NCBI GenBank assembly: GCA_023399455.1
Contig: JAEWPN010000033.1
Location: forward strand, 1 to 26,748
From: Bacillota bacterium
Lineage (GTDB): Bacteria > Bacillota > Clostridia > Lachnospirales > Lachnospiraceae
Direction: 5' to 3'
Length of the DNA: 26,748 nucleotides
A program made the position numbers and the translations under genes. Shown piece by piece: positions 7,788-15,085 of the stretch (its first letter is position 1; every line of letters begins with the position of its first letter). The notes under the pieces are model-generated. The model was not told the origin of the DNA. It did no database searches and saw only the letters and a list, made by a program, of their open reading frames with translations.

Positions 7788-8042
7788 CTTGCGGCCATTC
7801 GTAAATGCATTGATAGCGAAGATTGGTATTGGTATACAATAACGGATAGAGGCAACAAGATAATGGGAGAAACCGGGGCTGCGAATGTTTCCGCAATGGC
7901 GCTTCACCGATTTTACCATTATCATCTCCGATCCGGCAGAGCAGGGAAAAGGGTATGTGACAGAGACAATTAATCTGATGTTTGATCGCGCTTTTATTCA
8001 ATGGAATTTTAACCGGATTTCTATTGGAGTAGTTGGCTTTCA
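7788..8042 (+). pseudogene. GNAT acetyltransferase (RimJ/RimL-like), truncated and frameshifted
   Basis: The plus strand first reads AIRKCIDSEDWYWYTITDRG and then a segment ending MGETG (about 7791-7877). About one base later, in another frame, it reads MFPQWRFTDFTIIISDPAEQ (from 7885) and then GKGYVTETINLMFDRAF with the acetyl-CoA loop QGKGYVTE. Together these make one GNAT domain interrupted by a single-base frameshift. There is no start codon or N-terminus, and the C-terminus stops at about 8042, where an oppositely oriented GNAT fragment begins. It is a gene remnant. Confidence 0.75.
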
Positions 8043-8394
8043 ATACCTTCCACTGCTGTCAAACCTACCTCTATTTTAGCACCGGGAATAGCGGTGTTCT
8101 CATATGCTCTATAAGTCTGTTTACAATGCTTTATCCGATTCCTATTCCTTGGTATTCGAGTAAAACAGTAATTCCCTGCAAAAACCAATACATGGCTCCG
8201 TCACTGACAAGCCGTCCCATCCCAACAACCTTGCCACTATATATTGCTGAAACATTAAACAATCCATTTCTAAGGGCTTGCCCGGCTTGTTGCAGGGATC
8301 TGTCCATAAATCCGGCTGCAACCTTTAACCGGACAAAATCGTCTGCTTTTAATGCATTATCACCTATTGTAAACGATTTTTCAGATATTGACAA
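8038..8394 (-). pseudogene. Second GNAT acetyltransferase remnant (in-frame stop and frameshift)
   Basis: The minus strand encodes DDFVRLKVAAGFMDRSL and, further on, VVGMGRLVSDGAMYWFLQG ... EYQGIGIG, a GNAT domain with its acetyl-CoA loop. A TAA at 8128-8130 then interrupts SIVNRLIEHM. After a further frameshift it reads AIPGAKIEVGLTAVEGIES, which ends at the junction near 8040 without the usual FYEKFGF tail. The 5' end runs toward the two-hairpin repeat at 8419-8491 without a convincing start or ribosome binding site. It is clearly nonfunctional. Confidence 0.75.
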
Positions 8395-8418
8395 GAAATA
8401 TGGGTATATGTTTTTTAG

Positions 8419-8491
8419 AGATGATTTCTGCTGCGCAGAGCGAATTAATATGCAGAAATCATACGTTGCTGAGAACGCAGTGAACAGTAAC
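8419..8491. repeat. Two-hairpin dispersed repeat, copy 1
   Basis: A 73-nt element with two stems. ATGATTTCTGC (8421-8431) pairs exactly with GCAGAAATCAT (8452-8462), and GTTGCTG (8465-8471) pairs with CAGTAAC (8485-8491). It aligns without gaps to 11750-11822, with 60 of 73 positions identical by eye, and the stems are kept in both. It is probably a REP/MITE-like palindromic repeat family. Confidence 0.85.
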
Positions 8492-8529
8492 AGGTGGAGC
8501 GAAATGTAATAAAAACAGAATCATAGTTA

Positions 8530-8580
8530 TTGACATATGTCTGAAATGGAGTATACTAAGCGTATAAGCGGCATATGCCG
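8530..8580 (+). promoter_or_regulatory. Promoter with two CATATG-centred palindromes (candidate operators)
   Basis: Consensus TTGACA (8530-8535), a 16-nt spacer and TATACT (8552-8557). The palindrome GACATATGTC (8532-8541) overlaps the -35, and CGGCATATGCCG (8569-8580) lies just after the start point. Both fit GRCATATGYC, and their centres are 38 bp apart. This arrangement suggests repression or autoregulation of the downstream DUF134-Mrp-NifX operon. Confidence 0.7.
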
Positions 8581-8812
8581 GAAACTGCAAGCTGATGAAA
8601 AATTTATCAGAAAGAAATGGTGCGGATCTGGGACTCGATATGTCCTGTCCGAGGATCATTGGATGCGGTTTGCGGCGCTTCTGTCAGCAAAGAATTGACA
8701 AAGGATAATCGGAGGGAAATTTTCAGCCACAGAAGCGTGGATTGAAAAACCGCTTGCAGACATTGGCAGGCTGCTGGAAAGTCTGTGATGTAAACGGAAA
8801 TGAGGTGAAATG
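8581..8812. other. Leader before the DUF134 gene, no convincing gene
   Basis: About 230 nt separate the promoter from the first clear start codon. A 37-codon frame (8595-8708, with GADLGLDMSCPRI) has no good ribosome binding site, and other frames show short gene-like tails such as WIEKPLADIGRLLESL. This may be decayed coding sequence or a long leader. I recognise no riboswitch. Confidence 0.4.
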
Positions 8813-9193
8813 ATGCCAAGACCAAGAAAATGGAGAAGGGTCTGCTGTCTCCCCGAAAGCAATCGGTTCGGTCCGTTGGATTTACATTCGGAGGACATTG
8901 TGAAGATGACGGTAGATGAGTTTGAGTCCATCCGACTGATTGATATGGACGGGTTTACCCAGGAACAGTGCGCGTCTCAGATGGATATTTCCCGTACCAC
9001 AGTGCAAGGTATCTATGACAGTGCCCGGAAGAAGCTGGCACAGTCGCTGGTAAACGGCAAGGTGCTCCTGATAGAAGGCGGCGAATACCGGCTTTGCGAC
9101 GGACAGGGGCGTGGCTGCGGCGGCACAGGATGCCTTAGACATCGGTGTGGCAGGCACTTTACGGATATGGAGAACGAAGGTGAAAGAGTATGA
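8813..9193 (+). CDS. DUF134 (UPF0251) family DNA-binding protein
   Basis: The 126-residue product begins MPRPRKWRRVCCLPESNRF, the hallmark of the DUF134 family. It continues with a sigma-factor-like helix-turn-helix at about 40-80 (DGFTQEQCASQMDISRTTVQ). The C-terminus is cysteine/histidine-rich (CDGQGRGCGGTGCLRHRC) and could bind a metal or iron-sulfur cluster. Start: ATG 8810 is too close to GAGGTG (8802-8807), so ATG 8813 is preferred. The stop codon overlaps the start of the ATPase gene by 4 nt (ATGA), so translation is coupled. DUF134 genes commonly neighbour NifX-like and P-loop ATPase genes. A role as metal- or redox-responsive regulator of this operon is an inference. Confidence 0.9.
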   Translation: MPRPRKWRRVCCLPESNRFGPLDLHSEDIVKMTVDEFESIRLIDMDGFTQEQCASQMDISRTTVQGIYDSARKKLAQSLVNGKVLLIEGGEYRLCDGQGRGCGGTGCLRHRCGRHFTDMENEGERV

Positions 9194-10053
9194 ACGAAAA
9201 ATGTGACAACAACTGCGGAAACTGCGGCGATGACTGCACTGACCGCAATGACGAAAAGTATGATTTTCGTGCTGTGCCCAATGAATTGAGCCATGTAAAA
9301 AAAGTAATCGGTATTGTTAGCGGAAAGGGCGGCGTCGGGAAATCCTCGGTCAGTGCCCTGCTGGCAGTCACCATGCAGCGGCTTGGATACCGGGTGGGTG
9401 TGCTGGACGCGGATGTGACGGGTCCGTCCATCCCCAAGGCCTTTGGACTCCACGGAAAAGCTGAGGGCAGCAAATTAGGGCTGTACCCCAAGCAGAGCAA
9501 GACCGGTATTGAGATTATGTCCGTCAATCTGCTTTTGGAAAACGATACCGACCCGGTAATCTGGCGCGGGCCGATTCTTGGTAATACGGTAAAGCAGTTC
9601 TGGACGGATGTGATTTGGGGCGATTTGGACTTTTTATTTATTGACATGCCGCCCGGAACCGGTGATGTTCCACTGACGGTTTTTCAGTCCATCCCCGTGG
9701 ATGGAATTATTATTGTCACTTCGCCACAGGAGCTGGTTTCCATGATTGTCTCCAAGGCACTGAAGATGGCAGAGATAATGAAAATTCCCGTGCTGGGACT
9801 GGTGGAGAACATGTCATATTTTAAGTGTCCGGACAATGGGAAGGACTACAAAATCTTTGGGGAGAGCCATATTGATGAGATTGCCGGAAAACACGGGATT
9901 GACGTTCTGGCGAAGCTGCCCATCGATCCCCAAATCTCGGCGGCCTGCGATGCAGGGATGATTGAGCTGTTTGACGGGAACTGGTTTGACACCGTTAGCG
10001 GACAAATGGCAGGACGATTATTTAAATTAAATGAATCGGAGGAAAAAATATGA
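9190..10053 (+). CDS. Mrp/NBP35-type P-loop ATPase (iron-sulfur carrier)
   Basis: The 287-residue product has a deviant Walker A motif GKGGVGKSSV (about residues 42-51), a DADVTGPSIP switch segment and LDFLFIDMPPGTGD. These define the Mrp/ApbC/NBP35 family, which carries and transfers iron-sulfur clusters in the cytosol. The N-terminus has four closely spaced cysteines (C5, C9, C12, C16), reminiscent of the NBP35 extension. The usual CxxC near residue 213 reads CPDN, so the second cysteine is replaced by asparagine. That may be a subfamily trait, with the N-terminal cysteines taking part in cluster binding. It overlaps both neighbours by 4 nt, indicating tight co-expression with the DUF134 regulator and the NifX-like protein. 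Confidence 0.93.
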   Translation: MNEKCDNNCGNCGDDCTDRNDEKYDFRAVPNELSHVKKVIGIVSGKGGVGKSSVSALLAVTMQRLGYRVGVLDADVTGPSIPKAFGLHGKAEGSKLGLYPKQSKTGIEIMSVNLLLENDTDPVIWRGPILGNTVKQFWTDVIWGDLDFLFIDMPPGTGDVPLTVFQSIPVDGIIIVTSPQELVSMIVSKALKMAEIMKIPVLGLVENMSYFKCPDNGKDYKIFGESHIDEIAGKHGIDVLAKLPIDPQISAACDAGMIELFDGNWFDTVSGQMAGRLFKLNESEEKI

Positions 10054-10421
10054 TGAGAATTGCGGTTGCAGCCGAAGGAGATAATGTAACGGAACATTTT
10101 GGACACTGTGTCAACTTTATGCTGTATGATGTTGAAAATTATAAGATCACGAAAGCAGAATCCGTGGATAATCCCGGCCACGAGCCCGGATTTCTGCCTA
10201 ATTTCCTTGCGGACAGGGGCGTGAAGGTTATTATCAGCGGCGGCATGGGTCAGGGAGCTGTGGATATTTTCAACCAGCGGGATGTCGAGGTCATCACCGG
10301 AGCGTCCGGCAACGCTAAGACAGCGGTGGAGTTTTACCTGAGGGGTGAGTTGATAACCACCGGCAGCGTCTGTCATGAGCATCAGCACCACAATGAGTGC
10401 GGTAGTATTTCTTCATTTTAA
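10050..10421 (+). CDS. NifX/NifB-C-terminal-like protein (dinitrogenase Fe-Mo cofactor family)
   Basis: The 123-residue product opens MMRIAVAAEGDNVTEHFGHC and includes GVKVIISGGMGQGAVDIF, the typical core of the Fe-Mo cofactor biosynthesis fold that binds metal-sulfur cofactors or their precursors. The C-terminus (CHEHQHHNECG) is an added histidine/cysteine tail likely to bind metal. GGAGG at 10038-10042 serves ATG 10050; ATG 10053 is an equally possible start. It is the last gene of the trio. No nitrogenase genes are present, so a general role in Fe-S or metal handling is more likely than nitrogen fixation. No clear terminator is visible in the 115 nt that follow. Confidence 0.9.
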   Translation: MMRIAVAAEGDNVTEHFGHCVNFMLYDVENYKITKAESVDNPGHEPGFLPNFLADRGVKVIISGGMGQGAVDIFNQRDVEVITGASGNAKTAVEFYLRGELITTGSVCHEHQHHNECGSISSF

Positions 10422-10536
10422 TAGTTTTCCGTACAACCATTAACCGGAATTGACACTACTCCCAATTGCGTATAACGACCAGTCTGCCGGGCAGTAAAGA
10501 AGTTAGTATTGTTCAGGACATCTTGCCTTAGATTTG

Positions 10537-10869
10537 TTATAAAAGGATTAGGCCCCTGATGGATTCTATTGTCATCTGTTCGGAAGATTCATTGATTTCC
10601 ATAATAATGTGCCTGAATCCGTTTGAGATGCTTAACAAAGCATTTGCCGGTTCTCCAAGCTTATCACTTCGTTTAAGATATTTTTCCTTGATATTTTCCG
10701 TTAAGCCTAAGCCGGCGATTCTATTTGCGTAGTAAACGGTTTCACTTAATTCTGTAATGCTCTGATCTGATGCGGCTTCTTTAATAGCATTATACTGGCT
10801 GCTTACCAGATGCATACCCTTATGGCCGATTATGGTTCCGTCTTTTAATAGGTGAAAATTTTTTTGTCT
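10537..10869 (-). pseudogene. Unidentified gene fragment
   Basis: An open frame of 110 codons on the minus strand is bounded upstream by TAA at 10870-10872. It contains HLLKDGTIIGHKGMHLVSSQ, then QYNAIKEAASDQSITELSET, and ends in RGLILL. The first ATG (10815) has no separated ribosome binding site, and the protein-like sequence continues upstream of it, so this is probably an N-terminally truncated gene. It is mostly helical by composition. I do not recognise the family. The sequence between it and the cupin gene (10870-11016) holds only a TATAAT-like box near 10987 and a 17-codon plus-strand frame, neither convincing. Confidence 0.4.
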
Positions 10870-11016
10870 TTATTAGATCAGCGGTGTGAAAAAACACTCT
10901 ATTTATATACAAATTGCGGTACAAAAGTAATAAATATGGAAAATCAGGATATTGTCGAGTTAATTGAGGACTACATTCGCGTGTTATAATGTGAACACAG
11001 ACTTTAGGTATTCAGA

Positions 11017-11484
11017 TTATCGCGGTGCCCATGTATTATTATCTTCGTAGAAATCAAACCATTCTTGTGTTGTTCTGAAAACAGTGTTATAAGAATGCAT
11101 AGCGGGGGCATAAATGCTGTACATTTTTAAGTCTGAACTGCCAATGTTTACGACATTATGCCATGTTCCGGCAGGGACGATTATGGCGTAGCCTTCATAC
11201 ACGTTTACTTGAATGTTGAGGCAATTATAGCAATTTCCCATGTAAGCCAATGCTTCACCTCTTTCAATATAAAAAAACTGATCAGAATTATAATGGACAT
11301 CCAAGCCGGTTTCCGTATTCATGGGTACGGACATAAGTGCAAATTGCAGGTTTCTGCTGGTCCATCTTGTAGTATAAAAAAGAGTGTTATCTATGACCTC
11401 TTGCCGGAGATCTGTTATATAAGGGACGGAACCTCGATTTATATCATTCTGATTATAAATGGAGTTGCCGGTGTTAAAGTCCAT
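11017..11484 (-). CDS. Cupin-domain protein
   Basis: The 155-residue product has an AAGGAGT ribosome binding site (11491-11497 on the + strand) ahead of its ATG. A single beta-barrel cupin is visible: cupin motif 1 around HYNSDQFFYIERGEALAYMG (metal ligands would be in H-x-D-x-F-x-x-I-E-x-G) and motif 2 at IIVPAGTWHNVVN. It resembles small cupins annotated as mannose-6-phosphate-isomerase-like or spore-coat-associated proteins. The substrate and role are unknown. The N-terminus (about 1-30) is polar and extended. The gene is single, with an AT-rich promoter region to its right, and it has no obvious partner. Confidence 0.85.
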   Translation of the reverse strand: MDFNTGNSIYNQNDINRGSVPYITDLRQEVIDNTLFYTTRWTSRNLQFALMSVPMNTETGLDVHYNSDQFFYIERGEALAYMGNCYNCLNIQVNVYEGYAIIVPAGTWHNVVNIGSSDLKMYSIYAPAMHSYNTVFRTTQEWFDFYEDNNTWAPR

Positions 11485-11579
11485 GTGATTACTCCTTGAG
11501 CTTTCTTATAGTATTATTCTATGTACTTTGAGATGTAAAGTGTAAAAAAATGTCGAAAAATTAACAGGCTTAAGAGCAC

Positions 11580-11608
11580 AAAAAAATGCCCTGACATTTG
11601 TCAGGGCA
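11580..11608 (-). terminator. Minus-strand intrinsic terminator without an assigned gene
   Basis: The stem TGCCCTGAC (11587-11595) / GTCAGGGCA (11600-11608) has a 4-nt loop and is followed, on the minus strand, by seven T. It lies upstream of the cupin gene. It therefore ends a minus-strand transcript from 11613 or beyond, or acts as an attenuator in the cupin leader. Confidence 0.75.
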
Positions 11609-11704
11609 CACTTCATTATCCATTATACATATTTTTTTATTACAAGTCTACTATTTTTTTTCTTTTTTTGTTACCATTGTTACAGCTGGAGTTACCGTTA
11701 CACA

Positions 11705-11731
11705 GCAGCTTAATATTTGCTGTTAAGCTGC
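11705..11731. repeat. Short inverted repeat
   Basis: GCAGCTTAA (11705-11713) pairs with TTAAGCTGC (11723-11731) across a 9-nt loop. It lies between the orphan terminator and repeat copy 2, in the 380-nt gene-free stretch 11485-11865. It is otherwise unexplained. Confidence 0.7.
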
Positions 11732-11749
11732 GTAAGAACGTGATTCAAG

Positions 11750-11822
11750 AGATGATTTCTGCCTCGCGAAGCGAATTTAACTGCAAAAATCATGCGTTAC
11801 TGTGAGCGGAGTGAACAGTAAC
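11750..11822. repeat. Two-hairpin dispersed repeat, copy 2
   Basis: 73 nt. ATGATTTCTGC (11752-11762) pairs with GCAAAAATCAT (11783-11793) with one mismatch, and GTTACTG (11796-11802) pairs perfectly with CAGTAAC (11816-11822). It is the counterpart of 8419-8491 and ends 43 nt before the helicase start codon. Confidence 0.85.
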
Positions 11823-11865
11823 AAGATGATAGTATAAATGGAATGGGAAAAAATGGAGGACTAGT

Positions 11866-14800
11866 ATGAATCAGAAAGGTCGGACGAAAAGATTGCCGGG
11901 AGTTACCCTGGAAGAAGAAACAAAAATGCTTTCAGATATTATTGCTATTGCAGACGAGAATTTGAACCGGACAAAAGCAGTTGTTCAGAATCTGGCAGAT
12001 GAGCTGCATGAATTGAAGGAAGTATATGATGTGGAAGATAAAGAAGGTTTGGCGCTGTGGTTTAATACTGATGCCAGATTTCAGCAAGTCAGGCAGGAAC
12101 TGCTCCGCATGGAGCGCAGCAGGAAAAAGCCGTATTTTGGAAGAATTGATTTTAGGGATAGAAATCTGCTGAAGCAGGAGTGTTATTATATTGGGAAGTC
12201 TGCGATCAGCAAAGAAGCCGCAGATTTGATCGTCATTGACTGGAGAGCACCGATTGCATCGGTTTATTATGAGAAATCTCTCGGAGTATGTACATACTCC
12301 GTAAAAGGCGAAGGAGCATTTGAGATAGATCTTTCCAGAAAACGTACCTATGAAATAGAAAATGATAGACTGAAGGACTTTTTTGATTCTGATGTAGTGG
12401 CAAATGACGAGTTGCTGACGAAATACCTTGCCAGAAATAAGCGGGCCGTTTTAAGCGAGATAATCGCCACGATTCAGCAGGAACAAAATGAGATTATTCG
12501 TAAGAAGCCACAGCACAATGTTATTGTACAGGGCGGAGCCGGTTCTGGTAAAACAACAGTGGCGATGCATCGCATTTCTTATATACTGTATAATTACGAC
12601 TTGGAATTCAAACCAAAGGATTTCTACATTATTGGCAGTAACCGCATCCTCCTGAACTATATCACGGGTATTTTGCCGGACTTGGATGTTTACGGGGCTT
12701 CGCAGATGACGATGGAACAGCTTTTTATACGGCTTCTGTATGAGGACTGGGATGAACAGAAGTTTACGTTAAAGAGCCTGGACAAGGGAGACAAAACGGC
12801 CTGTGTAAAAGGCAGTTTTTCCTGGTTCCATGATTTAGAAGATTTTTGTGAGAGATATGAGTGGAATTATATTCCGCGGGAGGATATCTTCGCAGAAAAA
12901 ACCTGTCACCTGTTGATGAGCCGGGCCATGATTGAAAAGCTGCTTAAGGAGTTTCATTTTTTATCGCTTCCGGACAAACTGGATAAGCTGACCGAGCACC
13001 TTATGGCAAAAGTGGAAAATGAGATATATGGAAAATACCATACCTATCCGCTGGAAGAGCAGAAGGCGCTTCTTCGGTATTATCAGACATATTTTGGAAA
13101 AAGAGAGTGGAAGGGCTCTATTTTTGAATTGTACGGCGACTTTTTGCGTGAACAAAATGTGAAGAGAAACATGAATTTGTTATCCGGAACGGAGTTCGAT
13201 CTTTATGATTTGGCAGCACTTTCTTATTTGTACAAACGAATCAAGGAGACGGAGGTAATCCAGGAAGCAAGTCATGTTGTGATCGATGAGGCTCAGGATT
13301 TTGGTATGATGGTATATGGAGCGTTAAAATATTGCCTTAGTAAATGTACCTATACCATTATGGGCGATGTGTCTCAGAATATTTACTTCGATTACGGACT
13401 GACAGACTGGGAGGAATTAAGAAGTCTTATGCTTCCCGGAGAGTTTGATTATTTTGGGATCCTGAAGAAAAGTTACCGGAATACGGTGGAAATTTCGAAT
13501 TTTGCAATCAATATCCTGCAGCATGGAAACTTTCCCATATATCCGGTTGAGCCGATCATCCGGCACGGAAGTGAAGTTCGGACTACAAGATGTGAGGATG
13601 AGGGACAACTGGTTTTGGAGACTGTAGGCACGATTTTGCAATGGCAGGAAAAGGAATATGAAACAATTGCGGTTATTTGCAGAGATGAAGAGGAGGCGGT
13701 CAAAGTATCGGAAAAACTGAGGAAAAGAGTGGCGATTCGCGACTTTAATTCTGAAACGGAGGAGTTTGGGAGCGGTGTAATGGTTCTTCCGATAGAATAT
13801 GCCAAGGGATTGGAATTCGATGCCGTCCTTCTATTTAATGCGGACGATAAGAACTACCCGGCCGAAGATGGCTTTGCAAAACTGCTATATGTTGCAGCTA
13901 CGAGAGCGCTGCATGAAATGGTGGTACTTTATTCGGGAAGGCTGACGGATTTGATTGGAGCTCCGGTATCGGAAGAGAAGAAGCTGAAATACCTTAAGGA
14001 GCAGCCAAAACCCATTGCTCCGTCCCAATTCGAGAGTCAACCTAAGACCAAAAAGGAGCTGGAGTTGGAGCTGGCATTGGATGGGAAGCGCGAAATGGAA
14101 CTCCGTAACCGGATTGGCCCCAGAAGAATTGTGGTGCAGAATTCGGGAAACGAGAAGTCTTCTGAGAATATACAAGCAAAAGCCCCTGCGAGAATACGGC
14201 AGAAAGTCCGGGAGGAGTCCGAGAGCGGAGACATGGTAAGAAAAGCCGTCGTAAGAAAGGCAGCAATAGGAAGGACGGGGGTAGGAGAGTTCGGCGGGAT
14301 GCCGGGTACCACCAGCTTAAGACCGCCAGGTCATTCTAATATTAATTTGTCTGTACGATGGGTAACAGGTAATAAAAGCTATCTTGAGCTGACTAATGCC
14401 TGCGGAGTGCTTCGGCTTACGTCGATTACACAAGATACCATCCGGGTCAGCTTTGCGAGGGAGACGCTGGAAAAGCTTGCGGATATTCCGAAAGAAATTG
14501 TGACGCAGCCAAGCCCTGTCTGGAGTTTTAAGGAATTAAGGGACCGAGTGGAGCTGGCGACCGGAAAGCTGCACCTGTGTATAGATAAGAAAGCAGGTGC
14601 AATCTCTTTTTGCACGGCAAAAGAAAAGCAACTTCTTTCGGAAAGTATCCGGCTTCCGAGACAGATAGAGAAATTACCCGGGAATCAAACATGGACTTAT
14701 TTTAACTGGACCTCAAAAGAAATATTGAAAGCAAGAGGCGGATCCGACAATGAGTGGCTTGATCTCAAGGATACGGCAAGATATATTTCTTTCGGTGCAG

Positions 14801-14958
14801 AATCCGAAAGACCTGCCTGTATTATTTCGAACAACGGATATCAAATACTGATTCCGGCAGGCAGGCGGGTAATGTGCTGTACATTACCGGTGTATGGTTC
14901 TTATTTATACACAGAGGGTGAAAAACAGATAGATTATTTTTTCCGGACTGCATTATAA
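11866..14958 (+). CDS. HelD-type superfamily 1 helicase with a C-terminal GH31-N-terminal-like domain
   Basis: The 1030-residue product is preceded by GGAGG (11855-11859). Residues 1 to about 100 are a helical coiled-coil arm as in HelD, the motor that frees stalled RNA polymerase. The UvrD-like ATPase follows: Walker A GGAGSGKTTVAMHR (about 222-235), Walker B VVIDEAQDFG (about 470-479), GDVSQNIYFDYG, KKSYRNT, YAKGLEFDAV and LLYVAATRAL, so all helicase motifs are present up to about 690. A charged, low-complexity linker spans about 700-825. The last 205 residues match the N-terminal beta-sandwich of family 31 glycoside hydrolases: VLRLTSITQDTIRVSFA, then KLHLCIDKKAGAISF, YISFGAESERPACIISNNGY and a final QIDYFF. 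The protein ends where the catalytic barrel would begin. Standard HelD is about 690-780 residues long. The helicase is certain; the domain assignment is by pattern. Confidence 0.92.
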   Translation: MNQKGRTKRLPGVTLEEETKMLSDIIAIADENLNRTKAVVQNLADELHELKEVYDVEDKEGLALWFNTDARFQQVRQELLRMERSRKKPYFGRIDFRDRNLLKQECYYIGKSAISKEAADLIVIDWRAPIASVYYEKSLGVCTYSVKGEGAFEIDLSRKRTYEIENDRLKDFFDSDVVANDELLTKYLARNKRAVLSEIIATIQQEQNEIIRKKPQHNVIVQGGAGSGKTTVAMHRISYILYNYDLEFKPKDFYIIGSNRILLNYITGILPDLDVYGASQMTMEQLFIRLLYEDWDEQKFTLKSLDKGDKTACVKGSFSWFHDLEDFCERYEWNYIPREDIFAEKTCHLLMSRAMIEKLLKEFHFLSLPDKLDKLTEHLMAKVENEIYGKYHTYPLEEQKALLRYYQTYFGKREWKGSIFELYGDFLREQNVKRNMNLLSGTEFDLYDLAALSYLYKRIKETEVIQEASHVVIDEAQDFGMMVYGALKYCLSKCTYTIMGDVSQNIYFDYGLTDWEELRSLMLPGEFDYFGILKKSYRNTVEISNFAINILQHGNFPIYPVEPIIRHGSEVRTTRCEDEGQLVLETVGTILQWQEKEYETIAVICRDEEEAVKVSEKLRKRVAIRDFNSETEEFGSGVMVLPIEYAKGLEFDAVLLFNADDKNYPAEDGFAKLLYVAATRALHEMVVLYSGRLTDLIGAPVSEEKKLKYLKEQPKPIAPSQFESQPKTKKELELELALDGKREMELRNRIGPRRIVVQNSGNEKSSENIQAKAPARIRQKVREESESGDMVRKAVVRKAAIGRTGVGEFGGMPGTTSLRPPGHSNINLSVRWVTGNKSYLELTNACGVLRLTSITQDTIRVSFARETLEKLADIPKEIVTQPSPVWSFKELRDRVELATGKLHLCIDKKAGAISFCTAKEKQLLSESIRLPRQIEKLPGNQTWTYFNWTSKEILKARGGSDNEWLDLKDTARYISFGAESERPACIISNNGYQILIPAGRRVMCCTLPVYGSYLYTEGEKQIDYFFRTAL

Positions 14959-15085
14959 GAGTGTTGGATTCGAAAGCTTATCGGCATAGATTGCACAAAA
15001 AATCATGTCGCATTTATCCAATACACTTATCCGATATTGGTATATTTTATGTGTAAATAAAATATAAAGGAGATAAAAGTATAGT

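Noticed and set aside
8595..8708. Small ORF of 37 codons ahead of DUF134
   Set aside because: No ribosome binding site and no family resemblance; protein-like pieces occur in several frames, which fits leader or decayed sequence better.
10936..10989. 17-codon plus-strand frame MENQDIVELIEDYIRVL
   Set aside because: Too short and without a proper ribosome binding site; possibly a gene remnant.
11651..11722. Short minus-strand peptide frame containing CCVTVTPAVTMVTKKEKK upstream of the orphan terminator
   Set aside because: No start codon before the internal methionine and no ribosome binding site. It resembles a precursor peptide only superficially, and no modification enzyme is nearby.
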